A stretch of DNA of 64,000 nucleotides, taken from NCBI GenBank assembly GCA_022497155.1, contig MU385757.1, positions 310,001 through 374,000 on the forward strand. Direction: 5' to 3'. The notes beneath the pieces were generated by a model. It made no database searches and was not told the origin of the DNA. It worked only from the letters and a program-made list of their open reading frames with translations. This document shows positions 43,666-55,640 of the stretch, piece by piece (position 1 is the first letter of the stretch; the number at the start of each line of letters is the position of its first letter). The position numbers and the translations under genes were made by a program. The stretch comes from Whalleya microplaca. Its lineage: Eukaryota; Ascomycota; Sordariomycetes; Xylariales; Xylariaceae.

Positions 43666-44418
43666 TTTGTTGTGGGTTGTGAAGATGATATATTAGGTAT
43701 TACGGGAATATAGCTGATTATGATTATGTATATTATAGGGTTTGATGAATCTCCATGAAGAGTATAGATCTAGCAAAATTTAACTTGAAATGAATTGTTG
43801 GTGGCAACTAGAAAATGTCCATTGATGGAAACGATTGACATATTATATATTCGTGAATCTGTATCACGAGACTCGTAATCCCGACTACATTATAACCAGA
43901 TGAGGCGAACACATATGAGATCAGGCACTGCGGCAACCACGAAGGATCATGGTAAAGTCACGCTGTCAGAAGCATACCAGTGCACCAAACCGTATGCAAT
44001 TATTCTAGTATGTAGGAGTCAACTGGCGGTGACTATTCGCGGATTTCGCACATTAATCGGCCATTGAACGCGTGATTCGCCTAGCATAGTAGGGAACGTT
44101 ACTTGGGGGCTGAGTTCTGGAAAACGAGGATCTGCACATCTGTGCCACTGGGCAGCATGGTTAGCTGGGGCTGGAGACATTTCTCTTCACGAAGCTGGCT
44201 TAAAATAGATTACATCTAGAATAGCTGATAACGCCAAGGCGTCTTTATTCTTTATTCTTTATTAGGTACCTAACAGTGATTTTTTTGTTTTGTTTTAGTT
44301 GATGCTTTTGTCTATGAGATTGTTTGGGACAATGAGTATTGTTGGGCTTACAGGAAATGAAACTATAAGACATAGCTAAGTACTTTACATAAGACAAGAT
44401 GCAGATAAATAACGGCAC
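43666..44418. other. Intergenic region, no gene seen
   Basis: About 750 bases with stop codons in all frames. TATTCTTTATTCTTTATT near 44247 is a short tandem repeat. It should include the promoter of the gene at 43036. Confidence 0.5.
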
Positions 44419-45051
44419 TCAATGCGGAGTGCTATTGAGCGTCTGCTCTGCGGAGGGGGGGTTACTATGATGTGACGGGGCGGAAGCCGAGTTGACAGGC
44501 TCATCCAGATTATCCAATATCCCACTACATTTCTCATCTAGGCCTTGGCTTATCCACCAATTGAGTCCTTCGAGAGTGTGATCAAACGGAGGGTCATCAC
44601 CTAATGGATTTTCTTCCGAACCCTGAGGCGCTAGAAGCCAATATGAGCCGTTCCAGTTATAGCGCCAACGAATTCCATACTCCTGGCTACATGCATTGGC
44701 GATGAAATCCTCATAAGGCATCGAATTGATCTTGTTGCAAAGATCTTCACGAAAGAGACGTTGGGTCTCTATCCTGATTTCCATGTCAATCGCGCCGAGA
44801 TCAGATGAGGCCGTTCTCCTGGTGCAGTCGTCACAGGAGGAGTAAAAGATTCTCTCGCATCGGAATGAGTTCAAATGAAAACGGGGACACTTGTACGCGT
44901 ATTCTAAAGGACTTCGGCCTACATCCTCATCTTCTCGGGCTTCGATTGCGTCCTGACAGGGCGACAGGATCGTGGGAGCTTGCAGGACCCATGGGAAGGG
45001 ATGCGAGAACTCCTCGACACAGCAAATCTCTAACTGAATAAACCGGCACAT
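44419..45051 (-). CDS. Hypothetical protein with cysteine-rich N-terminal half
   Basis: Intronless, 210 residues, ATG at 45051. There is no signal peptide. The first 85 residues hold nine cysteines (MCRF, ICCVEE, SPCQD, KCPRF, RCERI, SSCDDC), a spacing that could bind zinc. The second half has WRYNWNGSYWLL and DHTLEGLNWW, and a Ser/Pro-rich tail. The opening MCRF...CC and later C..C pairs resemble a widespread, unnamed fungal family of short cysteine-containing intracellular proteins; function unknown. The next 2 kb downstream of its promoter are empty. Confidence 0.65.
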   Translation of the reverse strand: MCRFIQLEICCVEEFSHPFPWVLQAPTILSPCQDAIEAREDEDVGRSPLEYAYKCPRFHLNSFRCERIFYSSCDDCTRRTASSDLGAIDMEIRIETQRLFREDLCNKINSMPYEDFIANACSQEYGIRWRYNWNGSYWLLAPQGSEENPLGDDPPFDHTLEGLNWWISQGLDEKCSGILDNLDEPVNSASAPSHHSNPPSAEQTLNSTPH

Positions 45052-47178
45052 TGATGCTTGTTCTGGATAGTAGGCAGTAACATGAACGGGAAAGAGGTAC
45101 CTAGAAGTACCAGTGGCTGAATCTGCTGGTGAGAAGTGTGGTCTTCCACCCGTTGCAGTACCGCCATAGGATGAGATTCACGCAGCATATTACATACTTT
45201 ATGGTTTTATACTATAATTAAGGTGATTCTGTGTTATATAACAGGAGAGCAGTCCTTAAGCAATCTGCTTGTCGAATCTTGATTCGTATATCCAAGCATG
45301 CAGCAACCCGCATTTCTTTGTTCCCTTGATAATGTTTCAGTAAACAGCTTTACATTGTAGTGGAAATCGATACAACAAAGATCGAGTTCATAGTAGAATA
45401 TGACGAGGCATAAATTATACAGCCATCCATATATTATTCTCTTGGGTAGTATTCTTGAAAATGCCAATTGTCATTCAACGTTTAATTGCTCGAAATGTGA
45501 TGCTTCCCCTGCCCCCTTTGCACCTTAAATATAGTATTCTCTATGCGTCTTAGCTATTTTCTTTATCTTCGTCCTATATACGTCGTGATAGTCACTGTTA
45601 TTGCAGCGACCATATTGTGTGAGCCATAAGCTGTAAGCAGTCTTCCGAGTAAAAAGGGGCGGCCCCTATTAGTTGGGTTGAGAGAATATTAATTGGAAGA
45701 TTACATATTGAACTGACCGACTTAAGTGGATACCTTCAAGAAGTCCTCCATGCGTGGGATATGAGCGACGCTCAACGTATACTAAATAGCAGTATCATTG
45801 TATTGAACGACATGTCTTTTTATGAAGTCACGATTTTATCTCTGTACTTTCAGAAGGTTGGCTGGCGCAATTATCGACGGGAATACCGGTAGGTTGCATG
45901 TCTTGAGAAGCGTAAGAATACTTATAAAATAACTCTAATGCTAGGATATAAGTTGTAGGAGTACCATCTGAAAATACAGAAACATCTAGTGTAAAAGTTG
46001 ACTAAAGCTTCTGATGTTTTCGGAATATTTCCAGAAACATACCTGAGACCTAATAGTATTGAATCATGCCCGAGGACTATAAGGCTCACGGCTGACACGG
46101 GTCTACAGATGGCGTGCTGCCCGCACACATATAAAAAGAGCTCTATCCACCTATAGGTACGTTCACCTTGCACTGATCAGGTACTCATTCTCCTCATTTG
46201 TCTGAAATTGGCATAATTTTTAAATAAAATTAAAGATTTGAACCATTCATGTAGATTTCTACCTCACCTCTCTAACTGAAGATAAATATACTACCACTTT
46301 TATCCCCTCAACTAGAGCTATGTTGACGAAAGCGATCTATACGCGATTGTAGAAGGTGCTAATGGTAGAAACTCGAGATGCTGCCGCATAAGCATATGCT
46401 ACATAAAATCGTACTTAACCCCATAACTAGCAATTAAGTGTGGCAGAGCGACGAAAACCATAGCCTTAAGGGTTGGTTGAAAATGTAAATCCTTCGGTAA
46501 GCAAATATATCCTGAGGCTTAGTTTTCGGTAGCTCCCTGATTCGCCTGGTTTATATGAATGCCAGGTGATTGGTCGGGGGCTCTCTAAGAGAAACAGTGA
46601 AATCTCCAAATAAAGCACGAAACACCTTCAGCGAGTCCAAACATAGAACTATGTAGAGGGGTAGCAACCGCAACCCTTAGGCCATCCCCATGTAATACAT
46701 ATGGTTCTACGTAAGTATGTAATAAATGTGAGTGATTATGGGGGCTTCATCTTAATATGCCAAAGTTTCAACTATTTCTAGCTCGACGCAATCAACGGAA
46801 TGTATATTTCCAAGAGAATTACCGTGGAAAATTAGTAAGTGATATGTACACTCACTGGCACCTATTGCCGAACGAAGTATATCGTTATACATAGTAGGAG
46901 ATGGCTTAGCTCTAGGCCCTGTGACGCTCCCAAACCTGGACTCCATAAGATACCATATTGCGGTTTACTGCTATACATCGGCTTCAATAGAATCTATCAG
47001 GGTAGAAAACAAGCATGCTTCCATCTCCTTACTCTTCATTTGTGATGTTATCACATTGCATCCTTATGCTACACTTTCATTCTTAACACTGCTTATACAT
47101 CAGCCTCGTATGTCAAATTCAAGCAAGGCCGAAGGGCGCAGCCGCCCAGAGACGACTTCTTGACAGCCAGAAGACGAC
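45052..47178. other. Gene-poor intergenic region
   Basis: About 2.1 kb, AT-rich but not as extreme as the RIP-like blocks. Only short open frames occur (45234-45467, 45922-46173, 46752-46946), none with recognisable features. It must contain the promoters of the two divergent flanking genes. Confidence 0.45.
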
Positions 47179-49143
47179 ATGAAAGCCACGATGATGGATA
47201 ATGAGGAATACACTACCTCAAACAATCGTGTGCGCCCGATACCTAATCCTGAAACCCATTCACTTATTGCCGAGGCGAGACCTATCGTTTCTTCAACATA
47301 TAACCCGGGCACTGAGCAAAACACAAGTCCACCAGATTATTCAGCACAGAAAACTAGTATTGATGCTCCATCTGATGAGTCGAGTAGCGAGGGTTTTGGG
47401 TATCAAGATAGGATCCTATCACTACAGCGGTTTCCCACTCAGGAAATCCCAGTCAATACCATATCGGCCAGACCAAATCATTGCCAACCGACAAATATTG
47501 ATAACAGGCTGCCACTGAAGGACTCACTCGGTATTTCTGGATGTGTTACAATACTTGGGGGGTTCATCCTCATCACAGCCGCAGTAACCCTCCTCGCGCT
47601 GCTTTGGTTCGGCGGCGGCTCTTCACCTGAAGCCAGCCATGCTCTTTGGTTGTGGCGGCGTGTTGCGCTCAACGAATGGACACCTCAGGCAATCACATTA
47701 ATCACCCTAGCCATTCGTACAATCGTCGCCGCCCAAGCAGCAGTTTGTACGTCGATGATGGCTGCGATGGTTCTAGAGAAACGCTTCGTTCCAAGAACCC
47801 GGGCAGCGCAGTTCTCGATCCTAAGAGGCACCAATGACGGGCCGCAAAACTTGATATATCTCATAATATCCTCAAAGAATGTCAGGGTTCTTTCGCATAT
47901 AGAATCACTGTTGACATTCCTATTGCTGATAGAAGTGGTGGCGCTCCAGTTCTCTTCCACTATCCTCCATTCAGATGTAGAGGCATCTATAGTTACGACC
48001 GATGTCATATCTCTTCAACCACACTCTCTACTCAATATATCACAAGAAAGAATGCCTGCGGAAGCAAATTTATACTCAAAAGTACAGCCGGTATACGCAG
48101 CATTTGGCGAGCTAAGAACAGATACCGCGTCAATATCAGATATAAACGGCTTTAGTGACACTGGACTTGTACAGCAAGCTTACCTGCCGTTCCAAAAGTC
48201 CGAGGATCGGATAGTTGTCCGCTCATACGAGGGTTACTCAACCACGCTGAACTCAAGGGTCGCCTGCATGAGACCAAACATCCAAGATCTCAGGTACAAC
48301 GCTTATCGGCGGAGAGAATGGGAAGGTGATTATTGGGCCCAGTTCGATGGAATTCTGAACTATGTCTCAAGGCTTGAGGACTCAGGGAAGCAGTCATCCT
48401 GTGGGATGAATGATTGCCCGTCCCTACCCTTTAATTGCGAAGCTCCAGGAGGTGCGGATGGTTACGGCTGGCAAACGTCCTTATGCCTTGTGAATGGAGT
48501 TGGTGGGTCTCTCTGGTCTGGCGATAGTGGCTCAGAAGGGGAATTGATCCATGAACCTTGGTCAATTAACTCTACGATATATCTGGTGCTTTCGACAAAT
48601 ATGAGGATGGAGGATTGGAAGTCAATTGACCAAGATAGTGATTCACAGAACGATTTACTTTCTCTCCCAGCTGCAACTGATGAAGGCGAATGGAGGAGCC
48701 ACCAAACAATGCCCAGTCGCTTCCTTAACATCTCACTATGTTTCCACGAATACAACATAATGTATTCCTTGGTCAGCATGGTCGCGTTGGGAAACATAAC
48801 AGAACCCGAAGCAGTTTACAGCTCTGAGACAGGAAAGATTGAGACTAACGACGTCCTCAGCTATCTCGGTATGGACCCTTCACGACCTGGCCACAGAGAA
48901 AGAGGAATACTTCAACTTACCCAGACTCGAACGTCACAAGACCAACTTCATCCGCCACAGTCATCCGAAAATTCACAGTTAAGCCAGGATTTCACCACGA
49001 CGAGACTCAGAAAAGACATCTATGAGGAACTGGTCACCGGTATCAAATCTAATGTAACTGTACCTATGTGTAACCACTGCGTTACCGCGGGTGAAAAACT
49101 GCATCCTGACATAGCTACAACGCTTGATGTTACGATAATATAG
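47179..49143 (+). pseudogene. Multi-pass membrane protein gene, 3' end cut by a transposon
   Basis: An open frame of 654 codons without introns. Residues 1-110 are hydrophilic and disordered (PPDYSAQKT, SSSEGFG). Membrane helices lie at about 115-138 (GCVTILGGFILITAAVTLLALLW), 165-195 and 245-262, followed by a long extracytoplasmic domain with paired cysteines (SSCGMNDCPSLPFNCEAPGG, SLCLVNG, MCNHC) and several NxS/T sites. This layout belongs to a large uncharacterised fungal membrane-protein family that normally ends with one or more further helices. Here none follows: the frame stops at 49143 inside AT-rich repeat DNA, so the last four or five codons are probably transposon sequence. I infer that the C-terminal helix was lost; the truncated protein might still be made. 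Confidence 0.7.
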
Positions 49144-49720
49144 GTATTAAAGATCTTTTTTAAGCCTATGGATCTCGGAGTAATATTGTTCCGAAATCTA
49201 TAGGCTTAAAAGAGATCTTTTATAACTAAAAGATCTTTCGGATCTTAGATTTTTATATAATTTTATTAAAGTAATTACGGCAGCATTTAAATGATTTTTA
49301 TATATACTATAACTGTAATAATTATAAGCCCGGTTAACGCTTAAAGCCGGTACTTTTTAATAATTACTTATTAAAATTAAACTATTTTATTTTTTATACT
49401 TTTTTTTTATAACAGTTTTTCGAACTATAAACGAGCTTAATACTATATTTTTAATAACCGATTTAATCCTTATTACCACATTTTTTAAAGACAGTTATAG
49501 CTGGCTTAAATGGTATATCTAACTAAAAGCTAACTATAAAATTTATAGGGTATGGCATTTAGTTAATTTAAACGTTTCCGATTGTAACAAATTTTACGCT
49601 TTTCCTTTAATAATATTTATATTTAAAGAAATTAAAGCTATAAAGGTTATAAAGATTTTCCGACCTTATAACGAAAGCCTATAAAATAAGCAAGCTTTAT
49701 TAAAATTAAGCTATCTATAG
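49129..49720 (+). mobile_element. Ty1/copia relic, left part
   Basis: Composition changes sharply at about 49,140 from normal coding sequence to AT-rich, stop-filled DNA. TGTTACG at 49129 is a candidate LTR start. From about 49,480 to 49,720 one frame resembles a fungal copia gag (SWLKWYI, then NKQALLKLSYL) with stops. The same protein continues after the gypsy insertion at 56843 (YKALKKLSEPTDKKV), showing that both parts come from one older element. It carries a 31-base inverted repeat near its left end. Confidence 0.7.
49149..49220. repeat. 31-bp inverted repeat (hairpin) at the transposon edge
   Basis: Arms 49149-49179 and 49190-49220 with a 10-base loop. Only three of 31 pairs mismatch, and all three are transitions. 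Arm cores are AAAGATCT and TTTTAAGCCTAT. It lies about 20 bases inside the candidate left end of the copia relic. Confidence 0.9.
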
Positions 49721-49958
49721 TGTTACAGCCGAATCAGGACTAGTCAGGATTAAGATTAGAATTAGGATCAGGTGGGGTACGCAAACGCTGCAATCACTTG
49801 GATAACTAAGCTACCCCACCTTACGTATATAGTGATTTTTAGCAGGCTTTATTAAGCTTACTTCCTCTTTTCTTTTTCTTCCCTATATTAATAATTTTAC
49901 TAGTAATATAGCCAGATTTTAAGCCCTGTTTTTCGTAAAAAGCGTATACCCCGTAATA
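49721..49958 (+). repeat. 5' LTR of the nested gypsy element
   Basis: 238 bases, same length as the copy at 56605-56842. Starts TGTTACAGCC, ends CCCCGTAATA. It contains several GGATTAAGATTAG-type short direct repeats. Confidence 0.92.
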
Positions 49959-51738
49959 TAATTATTAATATTACTTTATTACCTAAGAAAGCCTTATAAT
50001 ATTCCAACTTAAAAAATACGCGTACGATTACGCGTAAAACTACAAACTTAAAACAAACAATAATATTAAGCGATAATGTCGACCCGAACTAAAGATTGCG
50101 AAATACGTCTTACCGAACGCCAGGCTACTAAAAATATAGCTAAAAAAAAAGTTAAATTCGAACTAAATAACTTAAATCGATTTTAAGCAAAAGCTAATAA
50201 AGTCCTAAAAACGCCTTATTATCGACAATCTTCGATTATAACCGAACATTTTTAGCTACCCGAAAAAATTACCTTCTAGCGAAAAAAAAAAAAGAAAAAA
50301 TAAAGGTAAGAAAAAACTCTTTATAAAAAAAGAGCCTATATATATAAATTACTAAAAACTAAACCCTAATAACGAAATTTTGCAAATTCGCTACTAAAAA
50401 ACCTCCAGTAAAATAACTACAGATCTATAAAAAAAGCTTAATAAATATATAGCCTTATAAAATGCTCGCGCAGGTAAATTATATATACCTTTCGCCTTAA
50501 TAACGGACGACAGCAAATAGGCTTAGCTAAATTATAATAAGCCAATAGCAAAAGATAACTTTGCCAAATATACCGCAAAAAACCTAACCGCTATATTCCG
50601 CGAAATAAAGTTTAAAACTTTACTAATAGTTACCTTTAAAAAACAGGTAAAATAACTATACGCCATCGTATTAAGCCTAAATAATAATTTAGAAATTGCC
50701 GCCAATTAAATCCACCATTTTAATCGTATAAGTTAAGCAACTACGGAAGAATTACAAAAGGTCGAAACCGAATTATAAGGTATGTTAGCCATTTTAAAAA
50801 AGCGTAATTAAAAAGTATATAACTTATAAGCCGCTTTAGCAAAATTACAGAAATCTTATATTAACGCCGTAACTCTTACCTTAAATATATCTAACCCCGC
50901 ATTTCGTACTTCCCACCTTCTCTAAAATCCTATTACCCTGCGCGATTAACGTAACTAAACACCAGATAGTATTATAAATTAATTTATAGTAATAAAAAAA
51001 GGTACTTGCTATAATATAAAAATTAAATTAACGCTTATCTTTTATAATAATATAAAATAAAATAAAGTATTTTTCGAAATTTAGTACCGATAAATTATTA
51101 ATAAACTAAAAGTGAATACTAATTATTTCGAAAACAATAAAGCTTGTATAACGTATATAAAAAGCCGCTTAGATAAAAATGTATCGAAAGATCTATAACC
51201 CTTTTTAAAGGACTTATACCCAGATTATATTACTGACTTTAAATAACTAATATCCTACCTTTAGGAAAAATACCATAACTATAACAAGAAAAAAAAGGCT
51301 ATTAACGAGTATTACGTTCTCAATATAACTAAAATACCCGATTATAAAGAATTTAAAAATAAATTTATATAATTAATAAAATAGATTTATAAGCCTAAAA
51401 GTAAATAAAAAGCAAAGTTTAAGCGTAAGCTTAATACTAATATATAAATTGCTATAACAATTGCCTATAACGATTTATTAATAAACTTTAACGCTTTCGT
51501 TTATTACGGATTAAATATCGCTTTAACGTACTTACAAGCCTTATATAATAAAATAAAAGCAGCCTCTCCTACTACCGGAACCCCCCGAACCGATAATAAC
51601 TATAATAGTCGTAATAAAGGACGAAACAAAAAAAGAGGAATTAAACGTAGCAATTAAAACTAAAGCCCGTAATTATTAATACTTTAGTAATATAACTTTA
51701 CGCGGGAAAAAATAACCCGCTTAATTACAAAAAATCGT

Positions 51739-51780
51739 TACTTTAATTATAAGTAATAAGGTTATAATATACGCGATTAC
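51739..51780 (+). pseudogene. Gag zinc-knuckle relic with all ligands changed to Tyr
   Basis: The codons at 51739, 51748, 51763 and 51778 are TAC, TAT, TAT and TAC at exactly the CX2CX4HX4C spacing, with RD before the last position as in many gag knuckles, and two stop codons (TAA TAA) in between. Cys-to-Tyr requires G-to-A and His-to-Tyr requires C-to-T. Confidence 0.8.
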
Positions 51781-53510
51781 CCACTAAACGTTTCCCGCTC
51801 CGGTACTGCCAGTAAGTAAGTACGCATTAATATTATTTTAAAAAAGCATTTTCTTATTGCCGAATCTAACCGGAAGAAATTACTTATAAAAAAAAAGGAA
51901 TTAAAAAATTAACTTTAGAAAACCTTAAACCCCTCCTAAAAAATGGAATTTTTTATAATATATAGGAGTTAGCGGAGGTAATATTTTTTAATTTTTTTTT
52001 ACGTTATCTCGGAAAAAAGGCTTTATATATTACATATATCTTTAAGTTTAATAGATTATTTTTAACTATATATAATGCTTTATAAAATACCGGAACTAGC
52101 AGCTATATCTTTATAAATATCCTATTTGCTAAAAAAATAATAAAATATTTATAACCGGAAGTTATTACTGACTTTATATCTAGGTTAGTAGGTGGATATA
52201 ATAATAAAGCCACCCAGTTGGCAGATATAGCCATAATATTAAATCTTTAGATTTAAAGACATAAAGTAAAATACGTCTTTATATTGGTTATTAATATAAA
52301 ACACGAAGTAATCTTAGGCCGAAAGTTTTTTAAAATTTATAAACTGTTAATTGATATAGCTAATTAAAGGCTATTATTTCTAAATAAATAAAAACCCGAT
52401 ATCTCCTCCTATATTAATATATATATAAATAAAGCTGGCTCTTTAATTCGTAACCCTAAATTCCAAAGAGATACAAATCACTATAAATAATTGTTATATA
52501 AGAAAGACTAACGCCGAATAGCAAGAAGGAAAGGAAGGAAGGTCCGCTTGTTAAAAATACTTCCGAAAAAGCCCAATTATCTATTAAAAAAAGTGAAAAT
52601 AAAGAAAGTCTCTAATAAATATTTTATTTCGTTATAACCTGGGGAAATACTTTTAGATATTTAAAAAAACGCTAAAGAAATATATATATTATAATATATT
52701 TCCGAATTAGAAGCCGAAATTACGTTATTATAATTACGTAATAATTTTACCCCTAAAAATAATAAAACCTATACTAATATATATTCCTTTATACGTTATA
52801 AATATTATATATTATAGCGACCTCCCGATGTAAGAAATAAAGGGATATTTTTAAACGCGCGACCTTAAGTTTCAGCTTTACAAACGTTAGCCTAATCCCG
52901 ATTAAAAAATATAATAAAAATCGATATACCTAAATCTAATAAACGCTATTACGTACTGCCCGCTAAAAAATAATTACGAGACTAAAAAGGCTTTTATTAC
53001 TTATACAAAAGTATTACTTAATATAAAGAATATATCGATATAATAGTCGTAAATAATAATATATTTTTATATATAGTTAAATTATTTAAGCTAACTATAT
53101 ATAAAACTAATATCTACGAAATAAACAAATTTATTTAAGTAAAAGAACGTAAACTATCTTTATTAAATAAAAATACCGAAGAATTACGCCGGAAAGCTTA
53201 AAAGGTTATACTAGAACATTACTATAAATATTTCGACATTTTTAGTAAGGTTTAATTTAATAAACTTACATTAAATTGTCTGATTAACTATCGGATTAAT
53301 TTAGAAGATAATGCCTAATTAAAAAATTTAAATTATAATTTATTATATAAAATATTTTTTAAAGAATTTAAAGCTTATAAGAAATATTTAACCGAGAACT
53401 TACAAAAAGGCTTTATTAAATCCAGTAGTATTTTATAAGTTATATTAGTCCTTTTTACCCTTAAGCCTAATAAAAGGCTTCGATTTTATATCGATTACCG
53501 GCGCTTAAAT

Positions 53511-53795
53511 ATGATTACTAAAAAGGATCGCCACTTTTTTCCGCTAATCGAAAAAACTTTATCCCGTTTTAGGAAAGCTAAAATCTTTATAAAAATCGAC
53601 ATTAGGCAAGCTTTTTATAAGATTTGTATATATCCCGAATACAAAAACCTTACAACCTTTAAAATTCGATATAATATTTTCCGATATAAGGTCTTATTAT
53701 TCGGATTAACTAATAAACTTTTTATATTTTAACGCTATATTAATAACGTATTAATGGAATATTTCGATAACTTTTATAGCGCTTATATTAACGAT
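53511..53795 (+). pseudogene. Gypsy reverse transcriptase remnant (YIND box)
   Basis: The open stretch starting at 53511 reads HFFPLIEKTLSRFRKAKIFI, then DIRQAFYKI and a LLFGLTN block, the palm of Ty3/gypsy RT. After one stop, codons 53784-53795 read Y-I-N-D instead of Y-x-D-D. Confidence 0.9.
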
Positions 53796-54219
53796 ATTAT
53801 TATATTTTTAAAAAATAAAGACTAATATATCTAATACGTAAAAAAAGTCTTAGATAAATTTCGCGCTATAAGATTTTAAATAGATTTAAATAAGTATAAG
53901 TTTTACGTTATAAAAACTAAATTTCTTAGCTTTATTATAAAAGTAGATAGTATTAAAATAGATTTTTAAAAGGTTAAAGCCGTATATATATAAGAAATTT
54001 TTACTACTGTTAAAAACGTCCAGTTATTTCTAGGTTTTTGTAATTTTTATCGCAAATTTGTGAGGGAATACAGATATATAACGCGACTATTAATAAATTT
54101 AACCCGTAAGAGATAAGCGTAATTTTGGAATAAAGATTATATAGTAGTATTTAATAAATTAAAAGCCCGACTGTTAAACGTATTAATTTTAGTATACTTT
54201 TTGTTTAATAGGGAAACGC

Positions 54220-54580
54220 GACTGGAAATTAACGCCTCCGATAGTATGATGGTAAGGGTTTTTAACTAAAAGTATAATGATGACTAATGGCATCCTATGG
54301 CATTTTTTTCGGAGGTATTACAAGGAGCCGAATAATTTTACCCTATATATAATAAGGAGCTATTAGCAGTAGTTAAAGCCTTATAATATTGGCGTACCGA
54401 GTTTATTAGCTTATAACGCACCTAATTATTTACTATTATTACTAATTATTAGGCCCTAGAATATTTTGGTATAAAGAAATTCCTTAATGTAAGATAGGTA
54501 GTTTAATCCGAGCTACTGTCTTAATATTATTTTATTATTACCTTCCGCCCTAATTAAGAGAATAAAGTTGCCGATATTTT
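54220..54580 (+). pseudogene. Gypsy RNase H remnant
   Basis: Contains EINASD (normally ExDASD), WHPMAFFSEVLQGAE, FYPIYNKELLAVV and YWRTEF, then KVADILLQKAE. Stops are at former Trp or Gln codons. Confidence 0.85.
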
Positions 54581-54989
54581 ATTACAAAAGGCCGAGAACC
54601 TTAAGACGTAAAAAAAGAAAAAAAAAAGCATAATATATAATAGCTTTATTTAAAGCTATTAATATAATATAAATTTTTTTTATCGAATATATAAAAAACC
54701 TTTTTATTTTATTAAAAATATAGGTTATAAAAATTAGTATACTCGATAACGCAGACGTTTTTCCTTTTTAAATATCTAAGGTAATACTAATAAATAAAAT
54801 TTTACGTTTTAATCGATAAAATTTCGAGTTTGTAATTTATCGGTTTAAGGTAAAATTAAAAAAGGATTTAGATTAGATAATAGCCGGTAATCTAGTTTTA
54901 TATAAAGGCCGCTTAATAGTATCCGGAACGGAGAACTTACGGATTAAAGTCTTAAACAAGATATACTTTTATATTACGATAGCGTATTT

Positions 54990-55640
54990 TAGACATAATA
55001 AAACTAAACAATTGCTTACTTTATTATATTAGTAGCTAGAAATAGGAAATAATGTCGACCGATTTATATTTAATTATATAATTTGCCGTTTATCGAAATT
55101 ATTTTGCGATAAAACACCTAGTTTATTATACTTATTACCCGTCTTATTATATATTTGGCAATATATTATAATAGATTTTAAGTCTATACTTTTAGACCGA
55201 TACAGATTCGATAATTTATGCGTTATAATTAACCGGTTAAGCAAACGTGTATAAAATATTCTTTATATAAAAGGAGTTATAAGTAAAGATGTCGCGTTTA
55301 TATATTACGAAAGACCTTACCGTATGTTCGGTTTACTATAATTAATTATTAGCAATTACGGCCTACAGTTTATATCTGATTTTACCGATAAAATTTCTAG
55401 AATTTTCGGTATTAAATGGAAATTATTTTTATTTAGATATTTTTAAATAGCCGGCTAGGTAGAAAATATTTATTAATTTATTAACTAACGTTTGCGGCTA
55501 TATATAAACTATTATTAAAATAACTAATTTAAAGTAATTTCTGTTATAAATATAATATAAGTAAGCTTTTTATATAACTCGACCGGCCTGTCGCCTTACA
55601 AAATAAAAATGGGATTTTTTATGCCCTTATATTTCGATTA
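54990..55640 (+). pseudogene. Gypsy integrase remnant
   Basis: Shows a degenerate HHCC region (FRHNKT, then YIICRLSK), the first catalytic block WQYIIIDF, the second block ISNYGLQFISDFTDKI, and a VENIY..INQRLR block for the third acidic residue, followed by TGLSPYKIKMGF, the usual end of the gypsy core. Confidence 0.85.
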
